The notes under the pieces were generated by a model. The model was not told the DNA's origin, did not search any database, and saw nothing but the letters and a program-made list of their open reading frames with translations. From Hydractinia symbiolongicarpus (lineage: Eukaryota; Cnidaria; Hydrozoa; Anthoathecata; Hydractiniidae): DNA of 64,000 nucleotides. The stretch is from the NCBI RefSeq assembly GCF_029227915.1, contig NC_079875.1:2480001-2544000 (forward strand), in the 5' to 3' direction. Below, piece after piece: positions 48,210 to 61,960 of the stretch (positions within the stretch are counted from its first letter, which is position 1; each line of letters starts with the position of its first letter). The translations under genes were made by a program, and so were the position numbers.

Positions 48210-49652
48210 GAAGCGCTGCCACAGCGCCCAGTGTAATCGCTGAGTTCCGGCAATCATGTCAAATTAAGATGAATGTTTTTTCTTGGAATTCAATTGTCTC
48301 ATTTATCACATGTATCAGGTCACAGTCCAAAGTTAGTTCAATTAAGTCCCACATTCAATCGTTTCACTGTTAAAAGCGATGCAACCTAGTAATAACAGAT
48401 AAATATCGCTAAATACATGTTTGTACGAATATGTGACGAATATATTTATAACTGTCTCTATTTCTTCACCGCGCGCTAACGGCTAGGATTGGTCCCCCAA
48501 GTAAAAAGTGACTTTTTTATCTTAATTTTTAAATGAAGCGCTACCACAGCGCCCGGTGTAATCGCTGAGTTGCGGCAATCATGTCAAATTAAGAAGAATG
48601 TTATTTGTTGGAGTCCAATTGTCTCACTTTCACATTTATAAGGTCACAGTCCAAAATCAGTTCAATTAAGTCCCACAGTCAATCGCTTTGCTGTTAAAAG
48701 CCATACAATCTAGTAACACCGGAAAGATATCACGAAGTACATGTTGGTAAGAATATGTGACTCAACCGTTGTAACTCAAACGGATTGAAACTGTTAGAAA
48801 GTCAATGAAATGTACTTTTTGAAACTGTCTCTATTCCTTCAGCCCGGGATAACGGCTAGGATTGGTCCCACAGTAAAAAATGCCTTACTTATCTTAATTT
48901 TTAAATGAAGCGCTACCATAGCGCCCAGTGTAATCGCTCAGTACCGGAAATCATGTCAAATTAAAAAGAATGTTATTTCTTGAAGTCCAATTGTCTCACG
49001 TATAACATTTATAAGGTCACAGTCCAAAATCAGTTCTATTTAGTCCCATAGTCAATCGTTTCACTGTTAAAAGCGATGCAACCTATTAATATGAGAAAAA
49101 TATCGCTAAATACATGTTGGTACGAATATGTGACGCAACCGTTGTAACTGAAGCGGATTGATACCGTTAGAAAGTCAATGAAATGTAGTTTTTGAAACTG
49201 TCGCTATTCCTTCAGCGCGCGATAACGGCTAGGATTGGTTCCACGGTAAAGAATGACTTATTTATCTGAATTTTTAAATGAAGCGCTGCCACAGCGCCCA
49301 GTGTAATCGCTGAGTTCTGGCAATCATGTCAAATTAAGACGAATGTTTTTTCTTTGAATTCAATTGTCTCATTTATCACATGCATCAGGTCACAGTCCGA
49401 AGTTAGTTCAATTAAGTCCCACAGTCAATCGTGTCATTGTTAAAAGCGATGCAGCCTAGTAATGCCAGAAAAATATCGCTATTTACATGTTGGTACGAAT
49501 ATGTGACCCAACCGTTGTAACTCAAACGAACTGACACCGTTAGAAAGTCAATGAAATGTACTTTCTGAAACTGTCGCTAATTCTTCAGCGCAAGATAACG
49601 GGTAGGATTGGTCCCACAGTAAAAAATGACTTATTAATCAAAAATTTTAAAT
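48210..49652. repeat. Pentameric unit, right family, copy 2 (first four monomers)
   Basis: Monomers 48210 (325 bp), 48535 (gcccggtgtaatcgctgagt), 48907 (ccatagcgcccag, gctcagtaccgg) and 49280 (gttctggcaatcatg, aagacgaatg, ctttgaattc). Each matches the monomer 1,816 bp upstream by type and length. 48535 has variants not seen in copy 1, such as gccatacaatctag and cacgaagtacatg. Confidence 0.84.
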
Positions 49653-51095
49653 GAAGCACTACCACAGCGTCCAGTGTAATCGCTGAGTTCCGGCAATCAG
49701 GTCAAATTAAGAAGAATGTTATTTCTTGGAGTCCAATTTTCTCATTTATCACATTTATCAGGTCACAGTCCAAAGTTAGTTCAATTAAGTCCCACATTTA
49801 ATCGTTTCACTGTTAAAAGCGATGCAACCTAGTAATAACAGATAAATATCGCTAAATACATGTTTGTACGAATATGTGACGAATATATTTAAAACTGTCT
49901 CTATTTCTTCACCGCGCGCTAACGGCTAGGATTGGTCCCACAGTTAAAAAGTCACTTTTTTATCTTAATTTTTAAATGAAGCCCTACCACAGCGCCCGGT
50001 GTAATCGCTGAGTTGCAGCAATTATGTCAAATTAAGAAGAATGTTATTTCTTGGAGTCCAATTGTCTCACTTTCACATTTATAAGGTCACAGTCCAAAAT
50101 CAGTTCAATTAAGTCCCACAGTCAATCGTGTCATTGTTAAAAGCGATGCAGCCTAGTAATACCAGAAAAATATCGCTAAAGACATGTTGGTACGAATATG
50201 TGACCCAACCGTTGTAACTCAAACGAACTGACACCGTTAGAAAGTCAATGAAATGTACTTTTTGAAACTGTCGCTAATTCTTCAGCGCGAGATAACGGTT
50301 AGGATTGGTCCCACAGTAAAAATTGACTTATTAATCAAAACTTTTGAATGAAGCACTACCACAGCGTCCAGTGTAATCGCTGAGTTCCGGCAATCAGGTC
50401 AAATTAAGAAGAATGTTATTTCTTGGAGTCCAACTTTCTCATTTATCACACTTATCAGGTCACAGTCCAAAGTTAGTTCAATTAAGTCCCACAGTCAATC
50501 GTTTCATTGTTAAAAGCTATGCAACCTAGTAATACCAGAAAAATATCGCTAAATACATGTTGGTACGAGTATGTGACCCAACCATTGAAACTCAAACGGA
50601 CTTACACCGTTAGAAAATCAATGAAATGTAGTTTTTGAAACTGTCGCTATTCCTTCAGCGCGCGATAACGGCTAGGATTGGTCCCACGGTAAAGAAGGAC
50701 TTATTTATCTGAATTTTTAAATGAAGCGCTGCCACAGCGCCCAGTGTAATCGCTGAGTTCCGGCAATCATGTCAAATTAAAAAGAATGTTATTTCTTGAA
50801 GTCCAATTGTCTCACGTATAACATTTATAAGGTCACAGTCCAAAATCAGTTCTATTTAGTCCCATAGTCAATCGTTTCACTGTTAAAAGCGATGCAACCT
50901 ATTAATATGAGAAAAATATCGCTAAATACATGTTTGTACGAATATGTGACGCAACCGTTGTAACTGAAGCGGATTGATACCGTTAGAAAGTCAATGAAAT
51001 GTAGTTTTTGAAACTGTCGCTATTCCTTCAGCGCGCGATAACGGCTAGGATTGGTTCCACGGTAAAGAATGACTTATTTATCTGAATTTTTAAAT
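49280..51095. repeat. Right-family pentamer in shifted register, copy A (1,816 bp)
   Basis: Monomers 49280, 49653 (325 bp), 49978, 50350 and 50723. The monomer at 49280 is matched closely at 51096, with gttctggcaatcatg, aagacgaatg, ctttgaattcaattg, cacatgcatcagg, gtccgaagttag, taatgccagaaaa and tcgctatttacatg. 50350 is D-like and 50723 has gctgccacagcg then aattaaaaagaatg. Spacing to the following unit is 1,816-1,817 bp. Confidence 0.87.
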
Positions 51096-52539
51096 GAAGC
51101 GCTGCCACAGCGCCCAGTGTAATCGCTGAGTTCTGGCAATCATGTCAAATTAAGACGAATGTTTTTTCTTTGAATTCAATTGTCTCATTTATCACATGCA
51201 TCAGGTCACAGTCCGAAGTTAGTTCAATTAAGTCCCACAGTCAATCGTGTCATTGTTAAAAGCGATGCAGCCTAGTAATGCCAGAAAAATATCGCTATTT
51301 ACATGTTGGTACGAATATGTGACCCAACCGTTGTAACTCAAACGAACTGACACCGTTAGAAAGTCAATGAAATGTACTTTGTGAAACTGTCGCTAATTCT
51401 TCAGCGCAAGATAACGGGTAGGATTGGTCCCACAGTAAAAAAAGACTTATTAATCAAAAATTTTTAAATGAAGCGCTGCCACAGCGCCCAGTGTAATCGC
51501 TGAGTTCCGGCAATCATGTCAAATTAAGATGAATGTTTTTTCTTGGAATTCAATTGTCTCATTTATCACATGTATCAGGTCACAGTCCAAAGTTAGTTCA
51601 ATTAAGTCCCACATTCAATCGTTTCACTGTTAAAAGCGATGCAACCTAGTAATAACAGATAAAAATCGCTAAATACATGTTTGTACGAATATGTGACGAA
51701 TTTATTTAAAACTGTCTCTATTTCTTCACCGCGCGCTAACGGCTAGGATTGGTCCCACAGTTAAAAAGTGACTTTTTTATCTTAATTTTTAAATGAAGCG
51801 CTACCACAGTGCCCGGTGTAATCGCTGAGTTGCAGCAATTATGTCAAATTAAGAAGAATGTTATTTCTTGGAGTCCAATTGTCTCACTTTCACATTTATA
51901 AGGTTACCGTCCAAAATCAGTTCAATTAAGTCCCACAGTCAATCGTGTCATTGTTAAAAGCGATGCAGCCTAGTAATACCAGAAAAATATCGCTAAATAC
52001 ATGTTGGTACGAATATGTGACCCAACCGTTGTAACTCAAACGAACTGACACCGTTAGAAAGTCAATGAAATGTACTTTTTGAAACTCTCGCTAATTCTTC
52101 AGCGCGAGATAACGGTTAGGATTGGTCCCACAGTAAAAATTGACTTATTAATCAAAATTTTCAAATGAAGCACTACCACAGCGTCCAGTGTAATCGCTGA
52201 GTTCCGGCAATCAGGTCAAATTAAGAAGAATGTTATTTCTTGGAGTCCAACTTTCTCATTTATCACACTTATCAGGTCACAGTCCAAAGTTAGTTCAATT
52301 AAGTCCCACAGTCAATCGTTTCATTGTTAAAAGCTATGCAACCTAGTAATACCAGAAAAATATCGCTAAATACATGTTGGTACGAGTATGTGACCCAACC
52401 ATTGAAACTCAAACGGACTTACACCGTTAGAAAATCAATGAAATGTAGTTTTTGAAACTGTCGCTATTCCTTCAGCGCGCGATAACGGCTAGGATTGGTC
52501 CCACGGTAAAGAAGGACTCATTTATCTGAATTTTTAAAT
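51096..52539. repeat. Right-family pentamer in shifted register, copy B (first four monomers)
   Basis: Monomers 51096, 51470 (325 bp), 51795 and 52167 follow 49280-50722 at an offset of 1,816-1,817 bp. 51470 is D-like in its tail upstream and ctgccacagcg in its arms, with tcttggaattcaattg, so the short monomer has a different front half from 49653 (agcactaccacagcgtcc). The shared tail with a different head places an exchange inside the monomer. Confidence 0.86.
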
Positions 52540-53609
52540 GAAGCGCTGCCACAGCGCCTAGTGTAATCGCTGAGTTCCGGCAATCATGTCAAATTAAGAT
52601 GAATGTTTTTTCTTGGAATTCAATTGTCTCATTTATCACATGTATCAGGTCACAGTCCAAAGTTAGTTCAATTGAGTCCCACATTCAATCGTTTCACTGT
52701 TAAAAGCGATGCAACCTAGTAATAACAGATAAAAATCGCTAAATACATGTTTGTACGAATATGTGACGAATTTATTTAAAACTGTCTCTATTTCTTCACC
52801 GCGCGCTAACGGCTAGGATTGGTCCCACAGTTAAAAAGTGACTTTTTTATTTTAATTTTTAAATGAAGCGCAACCACAGCGCCCGGTGTAATCGCTGAGT
52901 TGCGGCAATCATGTCAAATTAAGAAGAATGTTATTTCTTGGAGTCCAATTGTCTCACTTTCACATTTATAAGGTCACAGTCCAAAATCAGTTCAATTTAG
53001 TCCCACAGTTAATCGTTTTGCTGTTAAAAGCGATACAACCTAGTAACACCGGTAAGATATCACGAAATACATGTTGGTAAGAATATGTGACTCAACCGTT
53101 GTAACTCAAGCGGATTAAAACTGTTAGAAAGTCAATGAAATGTACTTTTTGAAACTATCTCTATTCCTTCAGCGCGGGATAACGGCTAGGATTGGTCCCA
53201 CAGTAAAAAATGACTTACTTATCTAAATTTTTAAATGAAGCGCTACCATAGCGCCCAGTGTAATCGCTCAGTTCCGGCAATCATGTCAAATTAAAAAGAA
53301 TGTTATTTCTTGAAGTCCAATTGTCTCACGTATAACATTTATAAGGTCACAGTCCAAAATCAGTTCTATTTAGTCCCATAGTCAATCGTTTCACTGTTAA
53401 AAGCGATGCAACCTATTAATATGAGAAAAATATCGCTAAATACATGTTTGTACGAATATGTGACCCAACCGTTGTAACTTAAACGAACTGACACCGTTAG
53501 AAAGTCAATGAAATGTACTTTTGGAAACTCTCGCTAATTCTTCAGCGCGAGATAACGGTTAGGATTGGTCCCACAGTAAAAATTGACTTATTAATCAAAA
53601 TTTTCAAAT
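52167..53609. repeat. Tetramer with short monomer, copy 1 (1,443 bp)
   Basis: Monomers 52167 (D-like, ttttcaaatgaagcac), 52540 (325 bp, ctgccacagcgcctag), 52865 (agcgcaaccacagcgcccgg, caatttagtcccacag) and 53237 (ccatagcgcccag, gctcagttccgg). The unit recurs at 53610 with offset 1,443 bp, which equals three full monomers plus one short one. Marker variants cgcaaccac and gcctag occur only in these two units. Confidence 0.92.
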
Positions 53610-55052
53610 GAAGCACTACCACAGCGTCCAGTGTAATCGCTGAGTTCCGGCAATCAGGTCAAATTAAGAAGAATGTTATTTCTTGGAGTCCAACTTTCTC
53701 ATTTATCACACTTATCAGGTCACAGTCCAATGTTAGTTCAATTAAGTCCCACAGTCAATCGTTTCATTGTTAAAAGCTATGCAACCTAGTAATACCAGAA
53801 AAATATCGCTAAATACATGTTGGTACGAGTATGTGACCCAACCATTGAAACTCAAACGGACTTACACCGTTAGAAAATCAATGAAATGTAGTTTTTGAAA
53901 CTGTCGCTATTCCTTCAGCGCGCGATAACGGCTAGGATTGGTCCCACGGTAAAGAAGGACTCATTTATCTGAATTTTTAAATGACGCGCTGCCACAGCGC
54001 CTAGTGTAATCGCTGAGTTCCGGCAATCATGTCAAATTAAGATGAATGTTTTTTCTTGGAATTCAATTGTCTCATTTATCACATGTATCAGGTCACAGTC
54101 CAAAGTTAGTTCAATTGAGTCCCACATTCAATCGTTTCACTGTTAAAAGCGATGCAACCTAGTAATAACAGATAAAAATCGCTAAATACATGTTTGTACG
54201 AATATGTGACGAATTTATTTAAAACTGTCTCTACTTCTTCACCGCGCGCTAACGGCTAGGATTGGTCCCACAGTTAAAAAGTGACTTTTTTATTTTAATT
54301 TTTAAATGAAGCGCAACCACAGCGCCCGGTGTAATCGCTGAGTTGCGGCAATCATGTCAAATTAAGAAGAATGTTATTTCTTGGAGTCCAATTGTCTCAC
54401 TTTCACATTTATAAGGTCACAGTCCAAAATCAGTTCAATTTAGTCCCACAGTTAATCGTTTTGCTGTTAAAAGCGATACAACCTAGTAACACCGGTAAGA
54501 TATCACGAAATACATGTTGGTAAGAATATGTGACTCAACCGTTGTAACTCAAGCGGATTAAAACTGTTAGAAAGTCAATGAAATGTACTTTTTGAAACTG
54601 TCTCTAATCCTTCAGCGCGGGATAACGCCTAGGATTGGTCCCACAGTAAAAAATGACTTACTTATCTAAATTTTTAAATGAAGCGCTACCATAGCGCCCA
54701 GTGTAATCGCTCAGTTCCGGCAATCATGTCAAATTAAAAAGAATGTTTTTTCTTGGAATTCAATTGTCTCATTTATCACATGTATCAGGTCACAGTCCAA
54801 AGTTAGTTCAATTAACTCCCACATTCTATCGTTTCACTGTTAAAAGCGATGCAACCTATTAATATGAGAAAAATATTGCTAAATACATGTTGGTACGAAC
54901 ATGTGACGCAACCGTTGTAACTCAAACGGATTGAAACTATTAGAAAGTCAGTGAAATGTAATTTTTGAAACTGTCGCTAATTCTTCAGCGCGAGATAACG
55001 GCTAGGATTGGTCCCACAGTAAAAAATGACTTATTAGTCAAAATTTTTAAAT
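53610..55052. repeat. Tetramer with short monomer, copy 2 (1,443 bp)
   Basis: Monomers 53610, 53983 (325 bp), 54308 and 54680 repeat 52167-53609. Differences are isolated, such as atgacgcgctgccac for atgaagcgctgccac, and gtccaatgttag for gtccaaagttag. The match is lost within 54680: gttttttcttggaattc and the rare aactcccacattctatcg replace the corresponding sequence of 53237. Confidence 0.92.
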
Positions 55053-56790
55053 GAAGCACTACAACAGCGTCCAGTGTAATCGCTCAGTTCCGGCAACCAG
55101 GTCAAATTAAGAAGAATGTTATTTCTTGGAGTCCAATTTTCTCATTTATCACATTTATCAGGTCACAGTCAAATGTTAGTTCAATAAAGTCCCATAGTCA
55201 ATCGTTTCATTGTTAAAAGCGATGCAGCCTAGTAATACCAGAAAAATATCGCTAAATACATGTTGGTGGGAATATTTGACCCAATCGTTGTAACTCAAAC
55301 GAACTGACACCGTTAGAAAGTCAATGAACCGTACTTTGTGAAACTGTCGTTAATTCTTTAGCGCGAGATAACGGCTAGGATTGGTCCCACAGTAAAAAAT
55401 GACTTATTAATCTAAATTTTTAAATGAACCACTACCACAGCGTCCAGTGTAATCGCTGAGTTCCGGCAATCAGGTCAAATTAAGAAGAATGTTATTTCTT
55501 GGAGTACAATTGTCTCACTTATAACATTTATCAGGTCACAGTCCAAAGTTAGTTCAATTAAGACCCACAGTCAATCGTTTCATTGTTAAAAGCGATGCAA
55601 CCTAGTAATACCAGAAAAATATCGCTAAATACATGTTGGTACGAATATGTGAACCAACCATTGAAACTCAAACGGACTTACACCGTTAGAAAATCAATGA
55701 AATGTAGTTTTTGAAACTGTCGCTATTCCTTCAGCGCGCGATAACGGCTAGGATTGGTCCCACGGTAAAGAATGACTTATTTATCTGAATTTTTAAATGA
55801 AGCGCTGCCACAGCGCCCAGTGTAATCGCTGAGTTCCGGCAATCCTGTCAAATTAAGATGAATGTTTTTTCTTGGAATTCAATTGTCTCATTTATCACAT
55901 GTATCAGGTCACAGTCCAAAGTTAGTTCAATTAAGTCCCACATTCAATCGTTTCACTGTTAAAAGCGATGCAACCTAGTAATAACAGATAAATATCGCTA
56001 AATACATGTTTGTACGAATATGTGACGAATATATTTAAAACTGTCTCTATTTCTTCACCGCGCGCAAACGGCTAGGATTGGTCCCACAGTTAAAAAGTAA
56101 CTTTTTTATCATAATTTTTAAATGAAGCGCTACCACAGCGCCCGGTGTAATCGCTGAGTTGCGGCAATTATGTTAGATTAAGAAGAATGTTATTTCTTGG
56201 AGTCCAATTGTCTCACTTTCACATTTATAAGGTCACAGTCCAAAATCAGTTCAATTAAGTCCCACAGTCAATCGTGTCATTGTTAAAAGCGATGCAGCCT
56301 AGTAATACCAGAAAAATATCGCTAAATACATGTTGGTACGAATATGTGACCCAACCGTTGTAACTCAAACGAACTGACACCGTTAGAAATTCAATGAAAT
56401 GTACTTTTTGAAACTGTCGCTAATTTTTCAGCGCGAGATAACGGTTAGGATTGGTCCCATAGTAAAAAATGACTTATTAATCAAAATCTTTAAATGAAGC
56501 ACTACCACAGCGTCCAGTGTAATCGCTGAGTTCCGGCAATCATGTCAAATTAAGATGAATGTTTTTTCTTGGAATTCAATTGTCTCATTTATCACATGTA
56601 TCAGGTCACAGTCCAAAGTTAGTTCAATTATGTCCCACATTCAATCGTTTCACTGTTAAAAGCGATGCAACCTAGTAATAACAGATAAATATCGCTAAAT
56701 ACATGTTTCTACGAATATGTGACGAATATATTTAAAACTGTCTCTATTTCTTCAGCGCGGGATAACGGCTAGGGTTGGTCCCACAGTAAA
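54750..56790. repeat. Segment repeated 7,212 bp downstream, copy 1
   Basis: From about 54750 this stretch reappears from about 61960 to the window end, with monomer starts 55053, 55426, 55799, 56124 and 56496 each exactly 7,212 bp from 62265, 62638, 63011, 63336 and 63708. Rare shared variants are aactcccacattctatcg, gctcagttccggcaacc, cacagtcaaatgttag, ttaagacccac, ggcaatcctgtcaaatt, cgcgcaaacgg, attatgttagattaag and gtcccatagtaaaaaatg. It contains two short monomers (55799, 56496). Confidence 0.93.
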
Positions 56791-59126
56791 AAAATGACTT
56801 ACTTATCTAAATTTTTAAATGAAGCGCTACCATAGCGCCCAGTGTAATCGCTCAGTTCCGGCAATCATGTCAAATTAAAAAGAATGTTATTTCCTGAAGT
56901 CCAATTGTCTCACGTATAACATTTATAAGGTCGCAGTCTAAAATCAGTTCTATTTATTCCCATAGTCAATCGTTTCACTGTTAAAAGCGATGCAACCTAT
57001 TAATATGAGAAAAATATCGCTAAATACATGTTGGTACGAATATGTGACGCAACGGTTGTAACTGAAGCGGAATGATACCGTTAGAAAGTCAATGAAATGT
57101 GGTTTTTGAAACTGTCGCTATTTCTTCAGCGCACGATAACTGCTAGGATTGGTCCCACAGTAAAGAATGACTTACTTATCAAAATTTTTAAATGAAGCGC
57201 TACCACAGCGCCTGGTGTAATCGCTGAGTTCCAGCATGCACGTCAAATTAAGAAGAATGTTATTTCTCGGATTCCAATTGTCTCATTTATCACATTTATC
57301 AGGTCACAGTCCAAAGTTAGTTCAATTAAGTCCCACAGTCAATCGTTTCATTGTTAAAAGCTATGCAACCTAGTAATACCAGAAAAATTTTGCTAAATAC
57401 ATGTTGATACGAATATGTGACACAACCATTGAAACTCAAACGGACTTACAGCGTTAGAAAATCAATGAAATGTAGTTTTGAAACTGTCGCTATTCCTTTA
57501 GCGCGCGATAACGGCTAGGATTGGTCCCACAGTAAAAAATGACTTACTTATCTAAATTTTTAAATGAAGCGCTACCATAGCGCCCAGTGTAATCGCTCAG
57601 TTCCAGCAATCATGTCAAATTAAAAAGAATGCTATTTCTCGGAGTCCAATTGTCTCATTTATCACATGTATCAGGTCACAGTCCAAAGTTAATTCAATTA
57701 AGTCCCACAGCCAATTGTTTTACTGTTAAAAGCGATGCAACCTATTAATATGAGAAAAATATCGCTAAATACATGTTGGTACGAATATGTAACCCAATTG
57801 TTGTAACTCAAACGGACTGACATCAATTGAAAATCAGTGAAATGTACTATTTGAAACTCTCTCTATTTCCTCAGCTCGCGCTAACGGCTAGGATTGGTCC
57901 CACAGTTAAAAAGTGACTTTTTTATCTTAATTTTTAAATGAAGCGCTACCACAGCGCCCGGTGTAATCGCTGAGTTGCGGCAATTATGTCAAATTAAGAA
58001 GAATGTTATTTCTTGGAGTCCAATTGTCTCACTTTCACATTTATAAGGTCACAGTCCAAAATCAGTTCAATTAAGTCCCACAGTCAATCGTGTCATTGTA
58101 AAAAGCGATGCAGCCTAGTAATACCAGAAAAATATCGCTAAATACATGTTGGTACGAATATGTGACCCAACCATTGAAACTCAAACGGACTTACAGCGTT
58201 AGAAAATCAATGAAATGTAGTTTTGAAACTGTCGCTATTCCTTTAGCGCGCGATAACGGCTAGGATTGGTCCCACGGTAAAGAATGACTTATTTATCTGA
58301 ATTTTTAAATGAAGCGCTGCCACAGCGCCCAGTGTAATCGCTGAGTTCCGGCAATCATGTCAAATTAAGACGAATGTTTTTTCTTGGAATTCAATTGTCT
58401 CATTTATCACATGTATCAGGTCACAGTCCAAAGTTAGTTCAATTATGTCCCACATTCAATCGTTTCACTGTTAAAAGCGATGCAACCTAGTAATAACAGA
58501 TAAATATCGCTAAATACATGTTTGTACGAATATGTGACGAATATATTTAAAACTGTCTCTATTTCTTCACCGCGCGCAAACGGCTAGGATTGGTCCCACA
58601 GTTAAAAAGTGACTTTTTTATCTTAATTTTTAAATGAAGCGCTACCACAGCGCCCAGTGTAATCGCTGAGTTGCGGCAATTATGTCAAATTAAGAAGAAT
58701 GTTATTTCTTGGAGTCCAATTGTCTCACTTTCACATTTCTAAGGTCACAGTCCAAAATCAGTTCAATTAAGTCTCACAGTCAATCGTATCATTGTTTAAA
58801 GCGATGCAGCCTAGTAATACAAGAAAAATATCGATAAATACATGTTGGTACGAATATGTGACCCAACCGTTGTAACTCAAACGAACTGACACCGTTAGAA
58901 AGTCAATGAAATGTACTTTTTGAAACTGTCGCTAATTCTTCAACGCGAGATAACGGTTAGGATTGGTCCCACAGTAAAAAATGACTTATTAATCAAAATT
59001 TTTAAATGAAGCACTACCACAGCGTCCAGTGTAATCGCTGAGTTCCGGCAATCAGGTCAAATTAAGAAGAATGTTATTTCTTGGAGTCCAATTTTCTCAT
59101 TTATCACATTTATCAGGTCACAGTCC
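56615..59126. repeat. Heptameric higher-order repeat with two short monomers, copy 1 (2,512 bp)
   Basis: Seven consecutive monomer starts from 56821 to 59008 recur 2,512 bp later (59333 to 61520): lengths 373, 372, 374, 371, 325, 372 and 325. Markers include agcgcctggtgtaatcg with ttccagcatgcacgtc, aattttgctaaatacatgttgatacg, taacccaattgttg, cttacagcgttag, tagttttgaaactg (one T fewer) and tacaagaaaaatatcgataa. Edges are set where the two copies stop matching, inside 56496 and 59008, and are approximate. Confidence 0.94.
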
Positions 59127-61640
59127 AAAGTTAGTTCAATTATGTCCCACATTCAATCGTTTCACTGTTAAAAGCGATGCAACCTAGTAATAACAGATAA
59201 ATATCGCTAAATACATGTTTGTACGAATATGTGACGAATATATTTAAAACTGTCTCTATTTCTTCAGCGCGGGATAACGGCTAGGGTTGGTCCCACAGTA
59301 AAAAAATGACTTACTTATCTAAATTTTTAAATGAAGCGCTACCATAGCGCCCAGTGTAATCGCTCAGTTCCGGCAATCATGTCAAATTAAGAAGAATGTT
59401 ATTTCTTGAAGTCCAATTGTCTCACGTATAACATTTATAAGGTCGCAGTCTAAAATCAGTTCTATTTATTCCCATAGTCAATCGTTTCACTGTTAAAAGC
59501 GATGCAACCTATTAATATGAGAAAAATATCGCTAAATACATGTTGGTACGAATATGTGACGCAACGGTTGTAACTGAAGCGGATTGATACCGTGAGAAAG
59601 TCAATGAAATGTGGTTTTTGAAACTGTCGCTATTTCTTCAGCGCACGATAACTGCTAGGATTGGTCCCACAGTAAAGAATGACTTACTTATCAAAATTTT
59701 TATATGAAGCGCTACCACAGCGCCTGGTGTAATCGCTGAGTTCCAGCATGCACGTCAAATTAAGAAGAATGTTATTTCTCGGATTCCAATTGTCTCATTT
59801 ATCACATTTATCAGGTCACAGTCCAAAGTTAGTTCAATTAAGTCCCACAGTCAATCGTTTCATTGTTAAAAGCTATGCAACCTAGTAATACCAGAAAAAT
59901 TTTGCTAAATACATGTTGATACGAATATGTGACACAACCATTGAAACTCAAACGGACTTACAGCGTTAGAAAATCAATGAAATGTAGTTTTGAAACTGTC
60001 GCTATTCCTTTAGCGCGCGATAACGGCTAGGATTGGTCCCACAGTAAAAAATGACTTACTTATCTAAATTTTTAAATGAAGCGCTACCATAGAGCCCAGT
60101 GTAATCGCTCAGTTCCAGCAATCATGTCAAATTAAAAAGAATGCTATTTCTCGGAGTCCAATTGTCTCATTTATCACATGTATCAGGTCACAGTCCAAAG
60201 TTAATTCAATTAAGTCCCACAGCCAATTGTTTTACTGTTAAAAGCGATGCAACCTATTAATATGAGAAAAATATCGCTAAATACATGTTGGTACGAATAT
60301 GTAACCCAATTGTTGTAACTCAAACGGACTGACATCAATTGAAAGTCAGTGAAATGTACTATTTGAAACTCTCTCTATTTCCTCAGCTCGCGCTAACGGC
60401 TAGGATTGGTCCCACAGTTAAAAAGTGACTTTTTTATCTTAATTTTTAAATGAAGCGCTACTACAGCGCCCGGTGTAATCGCTGAGTTGCGGCAATTATG
60501 TCAAATTAAGAAGAATGTTATTTCTTGGAGTCCAATTGTCTCACTTTCACATTTATAAGGTCACAGTCCAAAATCAGTTCAATTAAGTCCCACAGTCAAT
60601 CGTGTCATTGTTAAAAGCGATGCAGCCTAGTAATACCAGAAAAATATCGCTAAATACATGTTGGTACGAATATGTGAACCAACCATTGAAACTCAAACGG
60701 ACTTACAGCGTTAGAAAATCAATGAAATGTAGTTTTGAAACTGTCGCTATTCCTTTAGCGCGCGATAACGGCTAGGATTGGTCCCACGGTAAAGAATGAC
60801 TTATTTATCTGAATTTTTAAATGAAGCGCTGCCACAGCGCCCAGTGTAATCGCTGAGTTCCGGCAATCATGTCAAATTAAGACGAATGTTTTTTCTTGGA
60901 ATTCAATTGTCTCATTTATCACATGTATCAGGTCACAGTCCAAAGTTAGTTCAATTATGTCCCACATTCAATCGTTTCACTGTTAAAAGCGATGCAACCT
61001 AGTAATAACAGATAAATATCGCTAAATACATGTTTGTACGAATATGTGACGAATATATTTAAAACTGTCCCTATTTCTTCACCGCGCGCAAACGGCTAGG
61101 ATTGGTCCCACAGTTAAAAAGTGACTTTTTTATCTTAATTTTTAAATGAAGCGCTACCACAGCGCCCAGTGTAATCGCTGAGTTGCGGCAATTATGTCAA
61201 ATTAAGAAGAATGTTATTTCTTGGAGTCCAATTGTCTCACTTTCACATTTCTAAGGTCACAGTCCAAAATCAGTTCAATTAAGTCTCACAGTCAATCGTG
61301 TCATTGTTTAAAGCGATGCAGCCTAGTAATACAAGAAAAATATCGATAAATACATGTTGGTACGAATATGTGACCCAACCGTTGTAACTCAAACGAACTG
61401 ACACCGTTAGAAAGTCAATGAAATGTACTTTTTGAAACTGTCGCTAATTCTTCAACGCGAGATAACGGTTAGGATTGGTCCCACAGTAAAAAATGACTTA
61501 TTAATCAAAATTTTTAAATGAAGCACTACCACAGCGTCCAGTGTAATCGCTGAGTTCCGGCAATCAGGTCAAATTAAGAAGAATGTTATTTCTTGGAGTC
61601 CAATTTTCTCATTTATCACATTTATCAGGTCACAGTCCAA
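59127..61640. repeat. Heptameric higher-order repeat with two short monomers, copy 2 (2,512 bp)
   Basis: Repeat of 56615-59126 with monomers 59333, 59706, 60078, 60452, 60823, 61148 and 61520. Few changes: aattaagaagaatgttatttcttgaag against aattaaaaagaatgttatttcctgaag, accgtgagaaag against accgttagaaag, tttatatgaagc against tttaaatgaagc, ctaccatagagccc against ctaccatagcgccc. The duplicated material ends near 61640, where aagtcccacagtc replaces atgtcccacattc. Confidence 0.94.
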
Positions 61641-61960
61641 AGTTAGTTCAATTAAGTCCCACAGTCAATCGTTTCATTGTTAAAACTATGCAACCCAGTA
61701 ATACCAGAAAAATATCGCTAAATACATGTTGGTACGAATATGTGACATAACCATTGAAACTCAAACGGACTTACACCTTTAGAAAATCAATGAAATGTAG
61801 TTTTTGAAACTGTTGCTATTCCTTTAGCGCGCGATAACGGCTAGGATTGGTCCCACGGTAAAGAATGACTTATTTATCTGAATTTTTAAATGAAGCGCTG
61901 CCACAGCGCTCAGTGTAATTGCTGAGTTCCGGCAATCATGTCAAATTAAGATGAATGTTT
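61640..61960. repeat. Junction monomers between the heptamer and the returning segment
   Basis: The end of 61520 and start of 61892 have private changes: ttgttaaaactatgcaaccc (bases lost in ttaaaagcgatg), gtgacataaccattg, cacctttag, actgttgctattcc, cagcgctcagtg and gtaattgctgag. The front half of 61892 is ctgccac-type and joins the aactcccacattctatcg tail that begins the returning 7,212-bp segment. Confidence 0.8.
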